Made by a program: the position numbers and the translations under genes. The notes beneath the pieces are model-generated. The model ran no database searches and was not told the origin of the DNA. It saw nothing but the letters and a program-made list of their open reading frames with translations. A stretch of DNA of 64,000 nt from Caldalkalibacillus uzonensis (GTDB lineage Bacteria > Bacillota > Bacilli > Caldalkalibacillales > Caldalkalibacillaceae): positions 62,001 to 126,000 of the forward strand of contig NZ_JAUSUQ010000007.1 of assembly GCF_030814135.1 (NCBI RefSeq), in the 5' to 3' direction. This document shows positions 9,764 through 17,123 of this stretch, piece after piece. Every line of letters begins with the position of its first letter. Position 1 is the first letter of the stretch.

Positions 9764-9916
9764 ATGGATTGTCACCGCTGTGGCGGTCATGGCGATGTAG
9801 AGTGCCGGCATTGTCGCGGACAGGGTTTTATGAATCATGATACCCCTTGTCCCCATTGTCACGGTGAAGGGACCCACATTTGTCATACTTGTTTAGGCAA
9901 TGGCGCCATTGAATAA
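9764..9916 (+). CDS. Small DnaJ-like zinc-finger protein (50 aa)
   Basis: A 50-residue protein with AGAGGAGG eight bases before its ATG. It reads MDCHRCGGHGDVECRHCRGQG in its first half and has two more Cys-x-x-Cys motifs (CPHCHGEG and CHTCLGNG). That makes four CxxC(x)GxG-like units, the pattern of the DnaJ/Hsp40 cysteine-rich domain, which binds two zinc ions. It lacks J-domain and C-terminal chaperone parts. Similar free-standing minidomains include anti-TRAP of B. subtilis, but this protein does not resemble anti-TRAP outside the cysteine pattern. It is monocistronic with its own promoter. Possible roles are zinc buffering, redox chaperoning or protein-protein regulation; none can be chosen from sequence. 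Confidence 0.8.
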   Translation: MDCHRCGGHGDVECRHCRGQGFMNHDTPCPHCHGEGTHICHTCLGNGAIE

Positions 9917-9919
9917 AAA

Positions 9920-9978
9920 AGTGATCAACTTCCTGCAAGCCAAGCACAAACCCTTGACTGTGAGGATTGTTGATCACT
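9920..9978 (+). terminator. Long-loop inverted repeat after the zinc-finger gene
   Basis: Perfect ten-base arms AGTGATCAAC and GTTGATCACT enclose about 39 bases and are followed by GAGAAAAAAG rather than a T run. It may be a weak terminator or an mRNA-stabilising hairpin, or, since TGATCA is palindromic, a regulatory site. Confidence 0.35.
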
Positions 9979-10138
9979 GAGAAAAAAGAAGGGATTCAAT
10001 ATGACGTCAGGCGTCACACCTTATTTTAACATAATTTTTAACATAACAGAAATGTTTTCGAAAAATAGGGAGCATCGGATTGTTTGAGAAAATTTATAAT
10101 TATATTGAAATACAAATAATGGATAGGAGTGGGTTTTG

Positions 10139-11440
10139 ATGATAAACGAACAAGAACGTTTAGCCTTGGAGGAAAGCTGGAAAGCAGAGCGTTGGCAAGG
10201 GATTGAACGTCCTTATACGGCCGAGGATGTGTTGCGTCTGAGAGGTTCCGTAAAGATTGAGTACACGCTGGCCCGGTTGGGAGCAGAACGCTTGTGGGAA
10301 CTGGTTAACACCGAAGATTATGTCAATGCTTTGGGGGCCCTGACAGGTAACCAAGCCGTTCAGCAAGTGAAAGCAGGCTTAAAAGCCATTTACTTGAGCG
10401 GCTGGCAGGTGGCCGCTGATGCCAACCTAGCCGGTCACATGTATCCCGACCAAAGCTTATATCCGGCCAACAGTGTGCCCCATGTTGTCAAACGGATCAA
10501 TCAAGCTTTGCAAAGGGCCGATCAAATTGAGCATGCTGAAGGCAAGAGGGAGCGCTATTGGTTTGCCCCCATTGTGGCTGATGCTGAAGCTGGATTTGGT
10601 GGTCCGCTTAACGTGTTTGAGCTGATGAAAGCGATGATCGAGGCCGGTGCAGCAGGCGTTCACTTTGAAGATCAACTGGCCTCGGAGAAAAAATGCGGCC
10701 ACCTGGGCGGAAAAGTACTGTTACCCACCCAGCATGCGGTACGCAACCTGATTGCTGCCCGCCTGGCTGCCGATGTGATGGGGGTACCTACCGTGCTGAT
10801 TGCCCGTACGGATGCCAATGCCGCCCGGCTGTTGACCAGCGATGTGGATCCCTATGATCATCCTTTCTTGACCGGAGAGCGTTCACCTGAGGGTTACTAT
10901 TATGTGAGAGCCGGATTGGATCAAGCTATTGCCCGGGGATTGGCTTATGCCCCTTATGCCGATCTGATTTGGTGCGAAACATCAGAGCCTAACCTGGAGG
11001 AAGCCAGACAATTTGCCGCAGCCATTCATGAAAAGTTCCCGGGTAAACTGTTAGCTTACAACTGCTCCCCTTCCTTTAATTGGAAGAAAAAGCTGGACAA
11101 TGAGACCATTGTCAACTTCCAGAAAGAGTTGGCCGAAATGGGCTACAAGTTTCAATTTGTTACACTGGCCGGTTTTCATTCGCTCAATCACAGCATGTTT
11201 GAATTGGCCAGAGGGTATAAAGAGCGTGGCATGGCTGCCTACTCTGAACTGCAGCAAGCGGAATTTGCCAGCGAAAAATACGGTTACACCGCCACACGCC
11301 ACCAGCGTGAAGTGGGGACCGGATATTTCGACGATGTGGCCCAGGTGATCTCAGGAGGCACCACTTCCACAACAGCCCTTACCGGTTCAACAGAGGAAGA
11401 GCAATTTACCAGCTCCCACTATACACAAGTTAGGTCCTAA
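10139..11440 (+). CDS. aceA: Isocitrate lyase
   Basis: Cleaves isocitrate to glyoxylate and succinate, the first step of the glyoxylate shunt needed for growth on acetate or fatty acids. It has the active-site signature KKCGHLGGK, with the catalytic Cys at 186, and the metal-binding region around ADAEAGFGG. Length 433 residues, standard for the bacterial enzyme. The start is ATG 10139, spaced nine bases from AGGAG; a TTG lies one codon upstream. Malate synthase is not adjacent and not in the window. The upstream 220 bases hold the inverted repeat TGACG-TCAGG-CGTCA at 10002-10016, a possible operator. The enzyme fits functionally with the fatty-acid genes elsewhere in the window. Confidence 0.95.
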   Translation: MINEQERLALEESWKAERWQGIERPYTAEDVLRLRGSVKIEYTLARLGAERLWELVNTEDYVNALGALTGNQAVQQVKAGLKAIYLSGWQVAADANLAGHMYPDQSLYPANSVPHVVKRINQALQRADQIEHAEGKRERYWFAPIVADAEAGFGGPLNVFELMKAMIEAGAAGVHFEDQLASEKKCGHLGGKVLLPTQHAVRNLIAARLAADVMGVPTVLIARTDANAARLLTSDVDPYDHPFLTGERSPEGYYYVRAGLDQAIARGLAYAPYADLIWCETSEPNLEEARQFAAAIHEKFPGKLLAYNCSPSFNWKKKLDNETIVNFQKELAEMGYKFQFVTLAGFHSLNHSMFELARGYKERGMAAYSELQQAEFASEKYGYTATRHQREVGTGYFDDVAQVISGGTTSTTALTGSTEEEQFTSSHYTQVRS

Positions 11441-11445
11441 AAACT

Positions 11446-11513
11446 GCCCCCCTGCGAAACGGAAGCTGTGGACGAAGCCTAGTCTCCCAGCTCCGTAAGC
11501 AGGGGTTTTTTTG
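11446..11513 (+). terminator. Rho-independent terminator after aceA
   Basis: A two-part stem (CCCCTGC with GCAGGGG, and inner CGGAAGCT with AGCTCCG) is followed by TTTTTTT. Confidence 0.85.
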
Positions 11514-11579
11514 GTGAACAAAGGAGGCGGTGTTGTGTTACACTATGTTTAGAACACGAAGAATAAGAGGTGAAACTTA

Positions 11580-12056
11580 ATGGCTGAGACGATGGTAGGT
11601 CACTCCGTGCCAGATATCAGCTTGCCAGCATCTGATGGCAGGGAGGTTTCTCTGACCGACTTTCGCGGGCAATACTTGGTCCTGTACTTTTATCCAAAAG
11701 ATATGACTCCGGGCTGTACCACAGAAGCATGTGACTTTAGGGATTACCATCCATTGTTAGCAGAATTGGGCGTCAAGGTGATTGGTGTGAGTCCGGATGA
11801 TGTGCAGTCCCATGAAAAATTTATTCAAAAACACAATCTTCCCTTTCTGTTGTTGGCCGATACCGAGCAACGTCTGGCCAAACATTTTCAAGTGTGGACC
11901 TTAAAGAAAATGTATGGTAAGGAATATATGGGCATTGAGCGCTCTACGTTCCTCATTGACCGGGAAGGCAAGGTTGTCAAAGAGTGGCGCAAAGTGAAGG
12001 TTAAAGGGCATGTCCAAGAGGTTGTTCGTGCTGTTGAAGAACAAGTGACTCAGTAG
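11580..12056 (+). CDS. bcp: Thiol peroxidase of the Bcp/PrxQ family
   Basis: Thioredoxin-dependent peroxiredoxin that reduces H2O2 and organic hydroperoxides. It has the Bcp signature FYPKDMTPGCTTEACDFRD with peroxidatic Cys46 and resolving Cys51 five residues apart, as in PrxQ enzymes. Length 158 residues, typical. ATG at 11580 follows AAGAGGTG. It stands alone between the aceA terminator and the next acyl-CoA synthetase gene. Peroxide defence is a reasonable partner to fatty-acid and glyoxylate metabolism, but no shared transcript is evident. Confidence 0.93.
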   Translation: MAETMVGHSVPDISLPASDGREVSLTDFRGQYLVLYFYPKDMTPGCTTEACDFRDYHPLLAELGVKVIGVSPDDVQSHEKFIQKHNLPFLLLADTEQRLAKHFQVWTLKKMYGKEYMGIERSTFLIDREGKVVKEWRKVKVKGHVQEVVRAVEEQVTQ

Positions 12057-12147
12057 CCGGCTGCCCTGATGGCGGCCCCGTTTATTGGTTTTCAGTATAT
12101 AAATTTAGTCATGTTCATAAGTTAGTCCTGCAGGGAGGGGATCAGTG

Positions 12148-14130
12148 ATGAGTGCGAGGGATTTTTCATCTACCGATGAGCGTTTGAATGAGTTTAAGCA
12201 CTTTCCTGTGGCATGGGAGCCAAGCGAAAAGGGCAAAACCGAAGCTAATCTCACTCAATTTATGCAGCAGTATGGCATTAAAGATTTAAACCATTTGCTG
12301 CAAAAGTCGGCGGAAGATTTGGAATGGTTTTATGAGGCTGTGTTGAAAGCGCTTCAAATTCAATGGCATCAACCTTACCAACAAGTGGTCGACCTTTCCA
12401 AAGGCAGTCAGTGGCCCCGCTGGTTTGTCGGCGGCAAAACCAACTTAGTGGATAATTGCCTTGAAAAACATATTGAAAACGGAAAGGGAGACCACCTGGC
12501 CCTGATCTGGGAGGGGGAGCCGGGGGATGTGTGCCGCCGGACCTATGCTGAATTAAGCCGGGAGGTTACCGGGCTGGCTGCAGGATTGAAGAAACTGGGC
12601 ATTAAGAAGGGAGACAGGATCGGCATCTTTCTGCCCATGCTGCCCCAGACCCCTGTAGCTCTGTTTGCCTGTGCCAAAATAGGGGCTATTGTCATTCCGA
12701 TCTTCTCCGGTTATGCGGCCGATGCAGTGGCTAAACGCCTGGAAGATTGTGGCGCTAAGTTGTTGATTACAGCCGATGGCTACTACCGGCGAGGACGGAC
12801 CGTCAACATGAAAGCGGTCGCTGATCAAGCCGTTCAAGCGGTCCCCTCTGTGAAGCATCAAGTGGTGGTCAAACGCGCCGGTCAAGACGTGGACTGGGTC
12901 AAGGGACGGGATATCTGGTATGATGACCTGTTTGATGTTAACGAAACAGCAGAAACAGCATCAATGGCCAGTGATGAACCGTTTATGATTATCTATACGT
13001 CTGGAACAACGGGGCGGCCCAAGGGAACCGTGCATACTCATGTGGGTTTTCCCATCAAAAATGGCATTGATATGTATTTCAGTTTTGATGTCAAGGAAAC
13101 AGATCGCATCTTTTGGTTGACAGATATCGGTTGGATGATGGGGCCGTGGCTGTTCCTGGGCACAACCATGCACGGAGCTGCTATGGTTTTATATGAAGGC
13201 ACGCCGGATTATCCTCACCCAGAGCGGATGTGGCAATTAATCGAGGATCATCAGGTAAGCATTTTGGGCATCGCTCCGACTGTCATCCGTGCCCTGATGA
13301 ATCACGGGGACGAATGGACGGCTCGCTACCCCTTGTCCTCCCTGCGCCTTCTGGGCTCTACTGGTGAACCCTGGACGGCCAAATCGTGGCAATGGTTCCT
13401 AGAAAAAGTGGGACGGGGACGCTGTCCGATTATTAACTATTCTGGGGGAACAGAAGTGTCTGGGGGTATCTTAGGTTGTTATCCTACTTTGCCGCTTAAA
13501 CCATGTTGCTTCCATGGTCCTTTGCCCGGCATAGTGGCCGATGTGGTCGATGAACAGGGGCAATCGGTTGTCGGCTCGGTTGGCGAACTTGTTGTGCGCA
13601 AACCGTTTGTAGGCATGACCCAGTCGTTCTGGCAGGATGATGAACGTTATGTGGACACATATTGGTCTAAATGGCCTGATGTATGGGCCCACAGCGACTG
13701 GGCAGCTGTTGATGAGGAAGGGTTCTGGTACATTTTGGGCCGTGCGGATGATACGATCAAGGTGGCCGGTAAACGGGTGGGTCCCTCCGAAATTGAATCG
13801 GCTGTTTCTGAGCACCCTGCCGTCAGTGCAGCTGCTGCAATCGGAGTGCCGGATGAGGTTAAAGGCGAAGTGCCTGTGTTGTTTGTCATCCTCCGCTCAG
13901 GGCATGAACCGTCTGAAGCATTACAACGGGAATTAGTGGAGCAAGTGACCAGCCGTTTGGGTAAAGCACTTAAACCGAACCGAATTTGTTTTGTCGATGA
14001 TCTGCCCCGCACGCGCAATGCTAAAATCCAGCGGCGCCTCATCCGGTCCAAATATTTGGGACAATCGTTGGGCGATACGTCAGCCTTGGAAAATCCCCAG
14101 TCCTTGGAACAGATTAAACCTCTTGAGTAA
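12148..14130 (+). CDS. AMP-forming acyl-CoA synthetase (acetyl/propionyl-CoA synthetase-like)
   Basis: Activates a short carboxylic acid to its CoA thioester through an acyl-adenylate. It contains the AMP-binding P-loop IIYTSGTTGRPKGTVHTH, the Gly-Trp region (WLTDIGWMMGPW), the hinge/core motif GRADDTIKVAGKRVGP and the C-terminal catalytic lysine in RTRNAKIQRR. Residues 10-80 match the N-terminal extension of acetyl-CoA synthetases. At 660 residues it is full length for that group, but the sequence is divergent from canonical AcsA, so substrate preference (acetate, propionate, acetoacetate or other) is open. The start is ATG 12148 behind CAGGGAGGGG; a GTG sits one codon earlier. It is monocistronic. 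Confidence 0.88.
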   Translation: MSARDFSSTDERLNEFKHFPVAWEPSEKGKTEANLTQFMQQYGIKDLNHLLQKSAEDLEWFYEAVLKALQIQWHQPYQQVVDLSKGSQWPRWFVGGKTNLVDNCLEKHIENGKGDHLALIWEGEPGDVCRRTYAELSREVTGLAAGLKKLGIKKGDRIGIFLPMLPQTPVALFACAKIGAIVIPIFSGYAADAVAKRLEDCGAKLLITADGYYRRGRTVNMKAVADQAVQAVPSVKHQVVVKRAGQDVDWVKGRDIWYDDLFDVNETAETASMASDEPFMIIYTSGTTGRPKGTVHTHVGFPIKNGIDMYFSFDVKETDRIFWLTDIGWMMGPWLFLGTTMHGAAMVLYEGTPDYPHPERMWQLIEDHQVSILGIAPTVIRALMNHGDEWTARYPLSSLRLLGSTGEPWTAKSWQWFLEKVGRGRCPIINYSGGTEVSGGILGCYPTLPLKPCCFHGPLPGIVADVVDEQGQSVVGSVGELVVRKPFVGMTQSFWQDDERYVDTYWSKWPDVWAHSDWAAVDEEGFWYILGRADDTIKVAGKRVGPSEIESAVSEHPAVSAAAAIGVPDEVKGEVPVLFVILRSGHEPSEALQRELVEQVTSRLGKALKPNRICFVDDLPRTRNAKIQRRLIRSKYLGQSLGDTSALENPQSLEQIKPLE

Positions 14131-14159
14131 GAATAAAGTACCCAATGAGTCTGTAGCGC

Positions 14160-14187
14160 TACCCTCGCCACTACATAGGCGAGGGTA
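14160..14187. terminator. Perfect 10-bp hairpin downstream of the acyl-CoA synthetase gene
   Basis: TACCCTCGCC, an eight-base loop and GGCGAGGGTA form a perfect stem, followed by AATAAAT rather than a T run. It probably ends the upstream transcript. Confidence 0.5.
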
Positions 14188-14276
14188 AATAAATCTGTGT
14201 AAACAAAGGGTTTATCAACCAAAAGTCCTAAGAATATGGTTCCAATATACTATTATTTTTTATTTTTTAAAATTAT

Positions 14277-14305
14277 TTGAAATATGCTAGAAAGTATGGT
14301 ATAAC
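14277..14305 (+). promoter_or_regulatory. Sigma-A-type promoter for the repeat-peptide gene
   Basis: TTGAAA, 17 bases, TATAAC. Transcription from here would leave a 5' leader of about 200 bases before the peptide start at 14510. The 380-base gap between genes (14131-14509) otherwise holds the hairpin at 14160, the mini-ORF at 14351 and A+T-rich sequence with no other feature I can support. Confidence 0.55.
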
Positions 14306-14350
14306 TTTATTAGACATATTTATCCAAAACATACATGGAACGGAGGTGAG

Positions 14351-14392
14351 TTGACAAACACTGCACTACAAAACCGTCACTTATTGACATGA
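14351..14392 (+). CDS. Possible 13-residue leader peptide
   Basis: A TTG codon sits four bases after GGAGG within CGGAGGTGAG, and reads MTNTALQNRHLLT before TGA. The ribosome site is near-perfect although the spacing is short. It lies in the predicted 5' leader of the repeat-peptide gene, so it could be a regulatory uORF or coincidence. TTGACA appears twice here (14351 and 14384), so these bases may instead be promoter elements. Confidence 0.2.
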   Translation: MTNTALQNRHLLT

Positions 14393-14509
14393 AGTAGCAA
14401 AGTTTGCGTCAGTGTTGGACAAGCCATTATCATTTACATACAACTAGAATTACACATAGATAAATCTTGTTAACACAAAAATTTGCTTTTGTGGGAGGTA
14501 CCGAAGTAT

Positions 14510-14731
14510 ATGAAAACAATGATGAAGGTGTTTGCGTCTGGGTTTGCTGTTGTGTTGATATTATGGGGGATATTTGTGGTCGTAGGTTTTGATGGACAAC
14601 CTGTTGCTAAACCCATTGACATGGATCCAGGACCAGCAAGTCAGGAGCTGGCCACCCCTATTGATATGGATCCCGGTCCAGCCAGTCACTACCTCGCTCG
14701 ACCCATCGATATGGATCCTGGTCCGGCTTAA
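14510..14731 (+). CDS. Secreted multi-copy signalling-peptide precursor (three PIDMDPGPA units)
   Basis: A 73-residue pre-peptide. Residues 1-7 include two lysines and residues 8-26 are a hydrophobic segment (FASGFAVVLILWG...), forming a Sec signal or anchor. The rest contains PIDMDPGPA at residues 35-43, 50-58 and 65-73, exactly 15 residues apart, with variable linkers between; the last copy is the C-terminus. The copies are identical in protein but differ at the third base of seven of nine codons, so selection acts on the peptide. ATG 14510 follows GGGAGGT. An HTH-TPR regulator gene begins 272 bases downstream. The arrangement fits export, processing and re-import of a short pheromone (Phr/PapR/NprX style). 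A RiPP precursor is an alternative, but no modifying enzyme is nearby. Confidence 0.75.
   Translation: MKTMMKVFASGFAVVLILWGIFVVVGFDGQPVAKPIDMDPGPASQELATPIDMDPGPASHYLARPIDMDPGPA
14612..14728 (+). repeat. Three 27-bp repeat units with 45-bp period encoding PIDMDPGPA
   Basis: Copies at 14612-14638, 14657-14683 and 14702-14728. Codons 1, 2, 3, 6, 7, 8 and 9 vary among copies but only synonymously; ATG and GAT (codons 4 and 5) are invariant. The linkers SQELAT and SHYLAR differ. Confidence 0.95.
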
Positions 14732-14780
14732 CTTGTGATCTGTGGATGTGACTATGTAAACAATCCTATAGGCCATAGAA

Positions 14781-14816
14781 CAAAAGCACCGTGAAAAAAC
14801 GGTGCTTTTGTCATCT
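14781..14816 (+). terminator. Rho-independent terminator after the peptide gene
   Basis: A perfect twelve-base stem CAAAAGCACCGT / ACGGTGCTTTTG with a six-base loop. Its T-rich 3' arm ends the peptide transcript before the regulator gene, so the two genes are transcribed separately. Confidence 0.85.
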
Positions 14817-15003
14817 TGGTTTTCATGGTAGAAAATGTTAGAATTTAATATAAGTACTTGGCCAAGCTTGGGTGTTATTATTTTTAATTTTTAAAATCTG
14901 ATGAGAAAAGGACATCCATGTTAAACTTTGTTTAGGAGAGAGAGGCAATATACGATAGACAGATTATATAGATTATATATTTTGGAAAAAGGAAGGGCAT
15001 GAC

Positions 15004-16305
15004 ATGCATATTGGCAAGCGCATCGCCAAACTCCGCCGTGCACAGCAGTTATCGTTGATTGACCTAGCAGATGAGCACTTGTCCAAAAATGAATTGTTTT
15101 TAATTGAAGCAGGCCACCACCTTCCAAGACAGGCTGTCTTGGAAGACCTGGCTCGAAAATTGAATGTCCCTGCTCATTATCTGCTGCGTTTTGACCAGGA
15201 AAATGCGCTTTTGATGAAACAGCTGAGGCAATTACATTTGGAACTGGATGAGGGGCGAGTCCAAAAAGCGGAAGTGTTACTCAAGGAGATTGATCAAACC
15301 TATCCGTATATCTCCTCTGTGGAACAGGAACTCTATTTTTTGTTGCTTAAGAATTACCTCTATATCCATACAAAAGAGGCCTCCCTGGCGGTTAAATTCT
15401 TCGATGAACAGATTGCTCCTTTGGTGGATGGCACTACAGCTACGCAGTGGCCCTGTTCCCCTTCCATTGTTAACCTGTATTACTTTGTTCAGGGCCGCAT
15501 TCTTCAATATATGTACAGATATGAGGAAAGCAACCGCTTTTTTTACAAACTGTTGGAGCAGCCGCTTGATGAACGCCAACAAGCTCGGGTGCTTTATAAT
15601 ATTGCTCGCAATTACTATTTTTTAAATGATTTTGATCAAGCCAACACTTATGGTTATAATGCCCTGCCGCTCGCCCTCAAACACCATATATGGTCATTGG
15701 TCACGCAAACGTATATCTTGATCGGCATGATTAGCAGGAAATTAAAAGATTATGAAACAGCAGAGGAATTTTACAAGCGGGCCTTGGAGTTGACAGAATT
15801 ACATGAAATGGTTGAATTCCAGACTTATGTTTTAAATAATTTGGGAAGTTTATGTCACGATCAAGAAAAATACCGGGAAAGTCTGACCTACTTTCAAAAA
15901 GGATTGTATTTATCCAAGTATATTGCTAATCCACAACTGATCATCAGCTATTATAATGTGTTGGAGACTTTTTTGCTTCTTAATGAATATGAGGAGTTTA
16001 ATTGGCTTATGGATGAAGCCAAGGAGAATTGTAAGGATGAGAAGGACAGGTATCTGCTCCAGATTTTAGAGGCCAAAAAATTCCATCAAGCAGGGGATAT
16101 CAAGATGTATGAAATGTTGATGGAAAAATGCATTAACTATTTCGCCCGTAAAAATATGTTGTCTTATATATTGGATGAAATTGAGCAGCTGGCGGATCAT
16201 TTTGCAAAACAGAAAAACCATGCTAAGGCCAAACACTATACTATGCTGTTACACAATGCTACCCATTCAGTTGGAGCACACCAAGATACAATGCCCCAGC
16301 CTTAA
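15004..16305 (+). CDS. HTH-TPR transcriptional regulator, RRNPP-like (putative peptide receptor)
   Basis: A 433-residue cytoplasmic regulator. Residues 1-60 form an XRE-type helix-turn-helix (IGKRIAKLRRAQQLSLIDLA, then LSKNELFLIEAG, LARKLNVPAHYLL). The rest is helical and built of TPR-like pairs, for example RVLYNIARNYYFLNDFDQAN, KLKDYETAEEFYKRALEL and NLGSLCHDQEKYRESLTYFQ. This architecture and size match PlcR, NprR and other RRNPP peptide-responsive regulators. The pre-peptide gene immediately upstream is the obvious ligand candidate. Upstream lie a ten-base palindrome CTTGGCCAAG (14857-14866), a possible operator, and a short direct repeat AGATTATAT near 14963. ATG 15004 follows GGAAGGGC. 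No phosphatase residues of Rap proteins could be identified. Ligand pairing is inferred. Confidence 0.85.
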   Translation: MHIGKRIAKLRRAQQLSLIDLADEHLSKNELFLIEAGHHLPRQAVLEDLARKLNVPAHYLLRFDQENALLMKQLRQLHLELDEGRVQKAEVLLKEIDQTYPYISSVEQELYFLLLKNYLYIHTKEASLAVKFFDEQIAPLVDGTTATQWPCSPSIVNLYYFVQGRILQYMYRYEESNRFFYKLLEQPLDERQQARVLYNIARNYYFLNDFDQANTYGYNALPLALKHHIWSLVTQTYILIGMISRKLKDYETAEEFYKRALELTELHEMVEFQTYVLNNLGSLCHDQEKYRESLTYFQKGLYLSKYIANPQLIISYYNVLETFLLLNEYEEFNWLMDEAKENCKDEKDRYLLQILEAKKFHQAGDIKMYEMLMEKCINYFARKNMLSYILDEIEQLADHFAKQKNHAKAKHYTMLLHNATHSVGAHQDTMPQP

Positions 16306-16328
16306 GATGTGTTAACCAAGCATATATG

Positions 16329-16378
16329 TTAACCAACTTATTTTTTAGGTTGATATTAACTCCCGCTCTCCCTATAAT
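16329..16378 (+). promoter_or_regulatory. BirA operator overlapping the bioY promoter
   Basis: TTAACC, 13 bases, GGTTGA matches the BirA box of B. subtilis (TTAACC-N13-GGTTAA) except one base of the right arm. The right arm overlaps the -35 of a strong promoter, TTGATA-N17-TATAAT (16350-16378). A second GTTAACCAA lies just upstream at 16311. Biotin-charged BirA would block transcription. Confidence 0.75.
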
Positions 16379-16429
16379 GAGAATAGTAGATGTTAAAGTC
16401 TAAGTTGAATTGAATGGGAGTTGGGAGAA

Positions 16430-16999
16430 ATGAAGCTGAAAGATATGATGTATGTGGCATTATTTGCAGCGGTAACAGCAGCGCTGGGTTTATTGCCCCC
16501 CATTCCCCTGCCGTTTACCCCTGTGCCTATCACCTCACAAACTTTAGGAGTCATGTTAGCCGGTGCTATTTTGGGTGCCCGCCTGGGTAGTTTAAGTTTG
16601 CTCTTATTTGTGTTTCTTGTGGCTGTCGGTGCTCCTGTTTTAACCGGCGGACGGGGGGGACTGCCGATTATACTGGGTCCCAGCGGAGGGTACATATTAA
16701 GCTGGCCTATAGCCGCTTTTGTCATTGGCTTTTTGGTGGAACGTTTTTGGAGCCGTTTAAATGTGTGGAAGGTGTTTGTATTCAATATTTTGGGAGGCAT
16801 GATCGTCATTTATGCGGCAGGTATTCCCTACCAGGCTTTTGTTACAGATTTGCCTTTGCAAGCAACAGCCCTCTCTGCTGTGGCCTATCTTCCGGGCGAC
16901 CTGCTCAAGGCGTTGATTGCCGCGTTGGTGGCTGTCAAAATAAAACAGGTCCGTCCATTCATACAACCGCGCATGGCCAATCGCTCCTCTTCTCAATAA
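16430..16999 (+). CDS. bioY: Biotin transporter substrate-binding subunit BioY
   Basis: S-component of an ECF-type biotin importer, a 189-residue membrane protein with about six hydrophobic segments. Family hallmarks include the N-terminal ALFAAVTAALG, the loop PFTPVPITSQTLGVMLAG and GGPSGGYILSWP-like sequence (LGPSGGYILSWPIAAF). ATG 16430 follows a GGGAG site. The BirA box in the promoter independently supports a biotin role. No ECF ATPase or EcfT gene is adjacent, so the module must be shared with genes outside the window or BioY works alone. Biosynthetic bio genes are absent here. Confidence 0.93.
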   Translation: MKLKDMMYVALFAAVTAALGLLPPIPLPFTPVPITSQTLGVMLAGAILGARLGSLSLLLFVFLVAVGAPVLTGGRGGLPIILGPSGGYILSWPIAAFVIGFLVERFWSRLNVWKVFVFNILGGMIVIYAAGIPYQAFVTDLPLQATALSAVAYLPGDLLKALIAALVAVKIKQVRPFIQPRMANRSSSQ

Positions 17000-17024
17000 T
17001 CTGCTCCTTATTCACTTTTGTGAC

Positions 17025-17055
17025 AAGGTTTGTCCCGATAAGGGCAAACCTTTTA
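17025..17055 (+). terminator. Rho-independent terminator after bioY
   Basis: AAGGTTTGTCCC, loop GATA, then AGGGCAAACCTT with one bulge, followed by TTTATT. Confidence 0.75.
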
Positions 17056-17123
17056 TTCTAGCTACTAGAATCACAGCTAGGCGGTTTTTACCTCCTGCCA
17101 ACAAATCAGAGGTGACATGGTGA

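Noticed and set aside
9920-9978. Insertion-sequence terminal repeats
   Set aside because: Arms of ten bases enclose only 39 bases with no transposase; a hairpin or operator is more plausible.
13647-14222. A 191-codon reverse frame across the end of the acyl-CoA synthetase gene
   Set aside because: Antisense to conserved C-terminal motifs; no family and no ribosome site.
14351-14392. Treating the 13-codon TTG frame as a certain second pheromone
   Set aside because: No export signal and spacing to the ribosome site is short. Kept only as a low-confidence leader feature.
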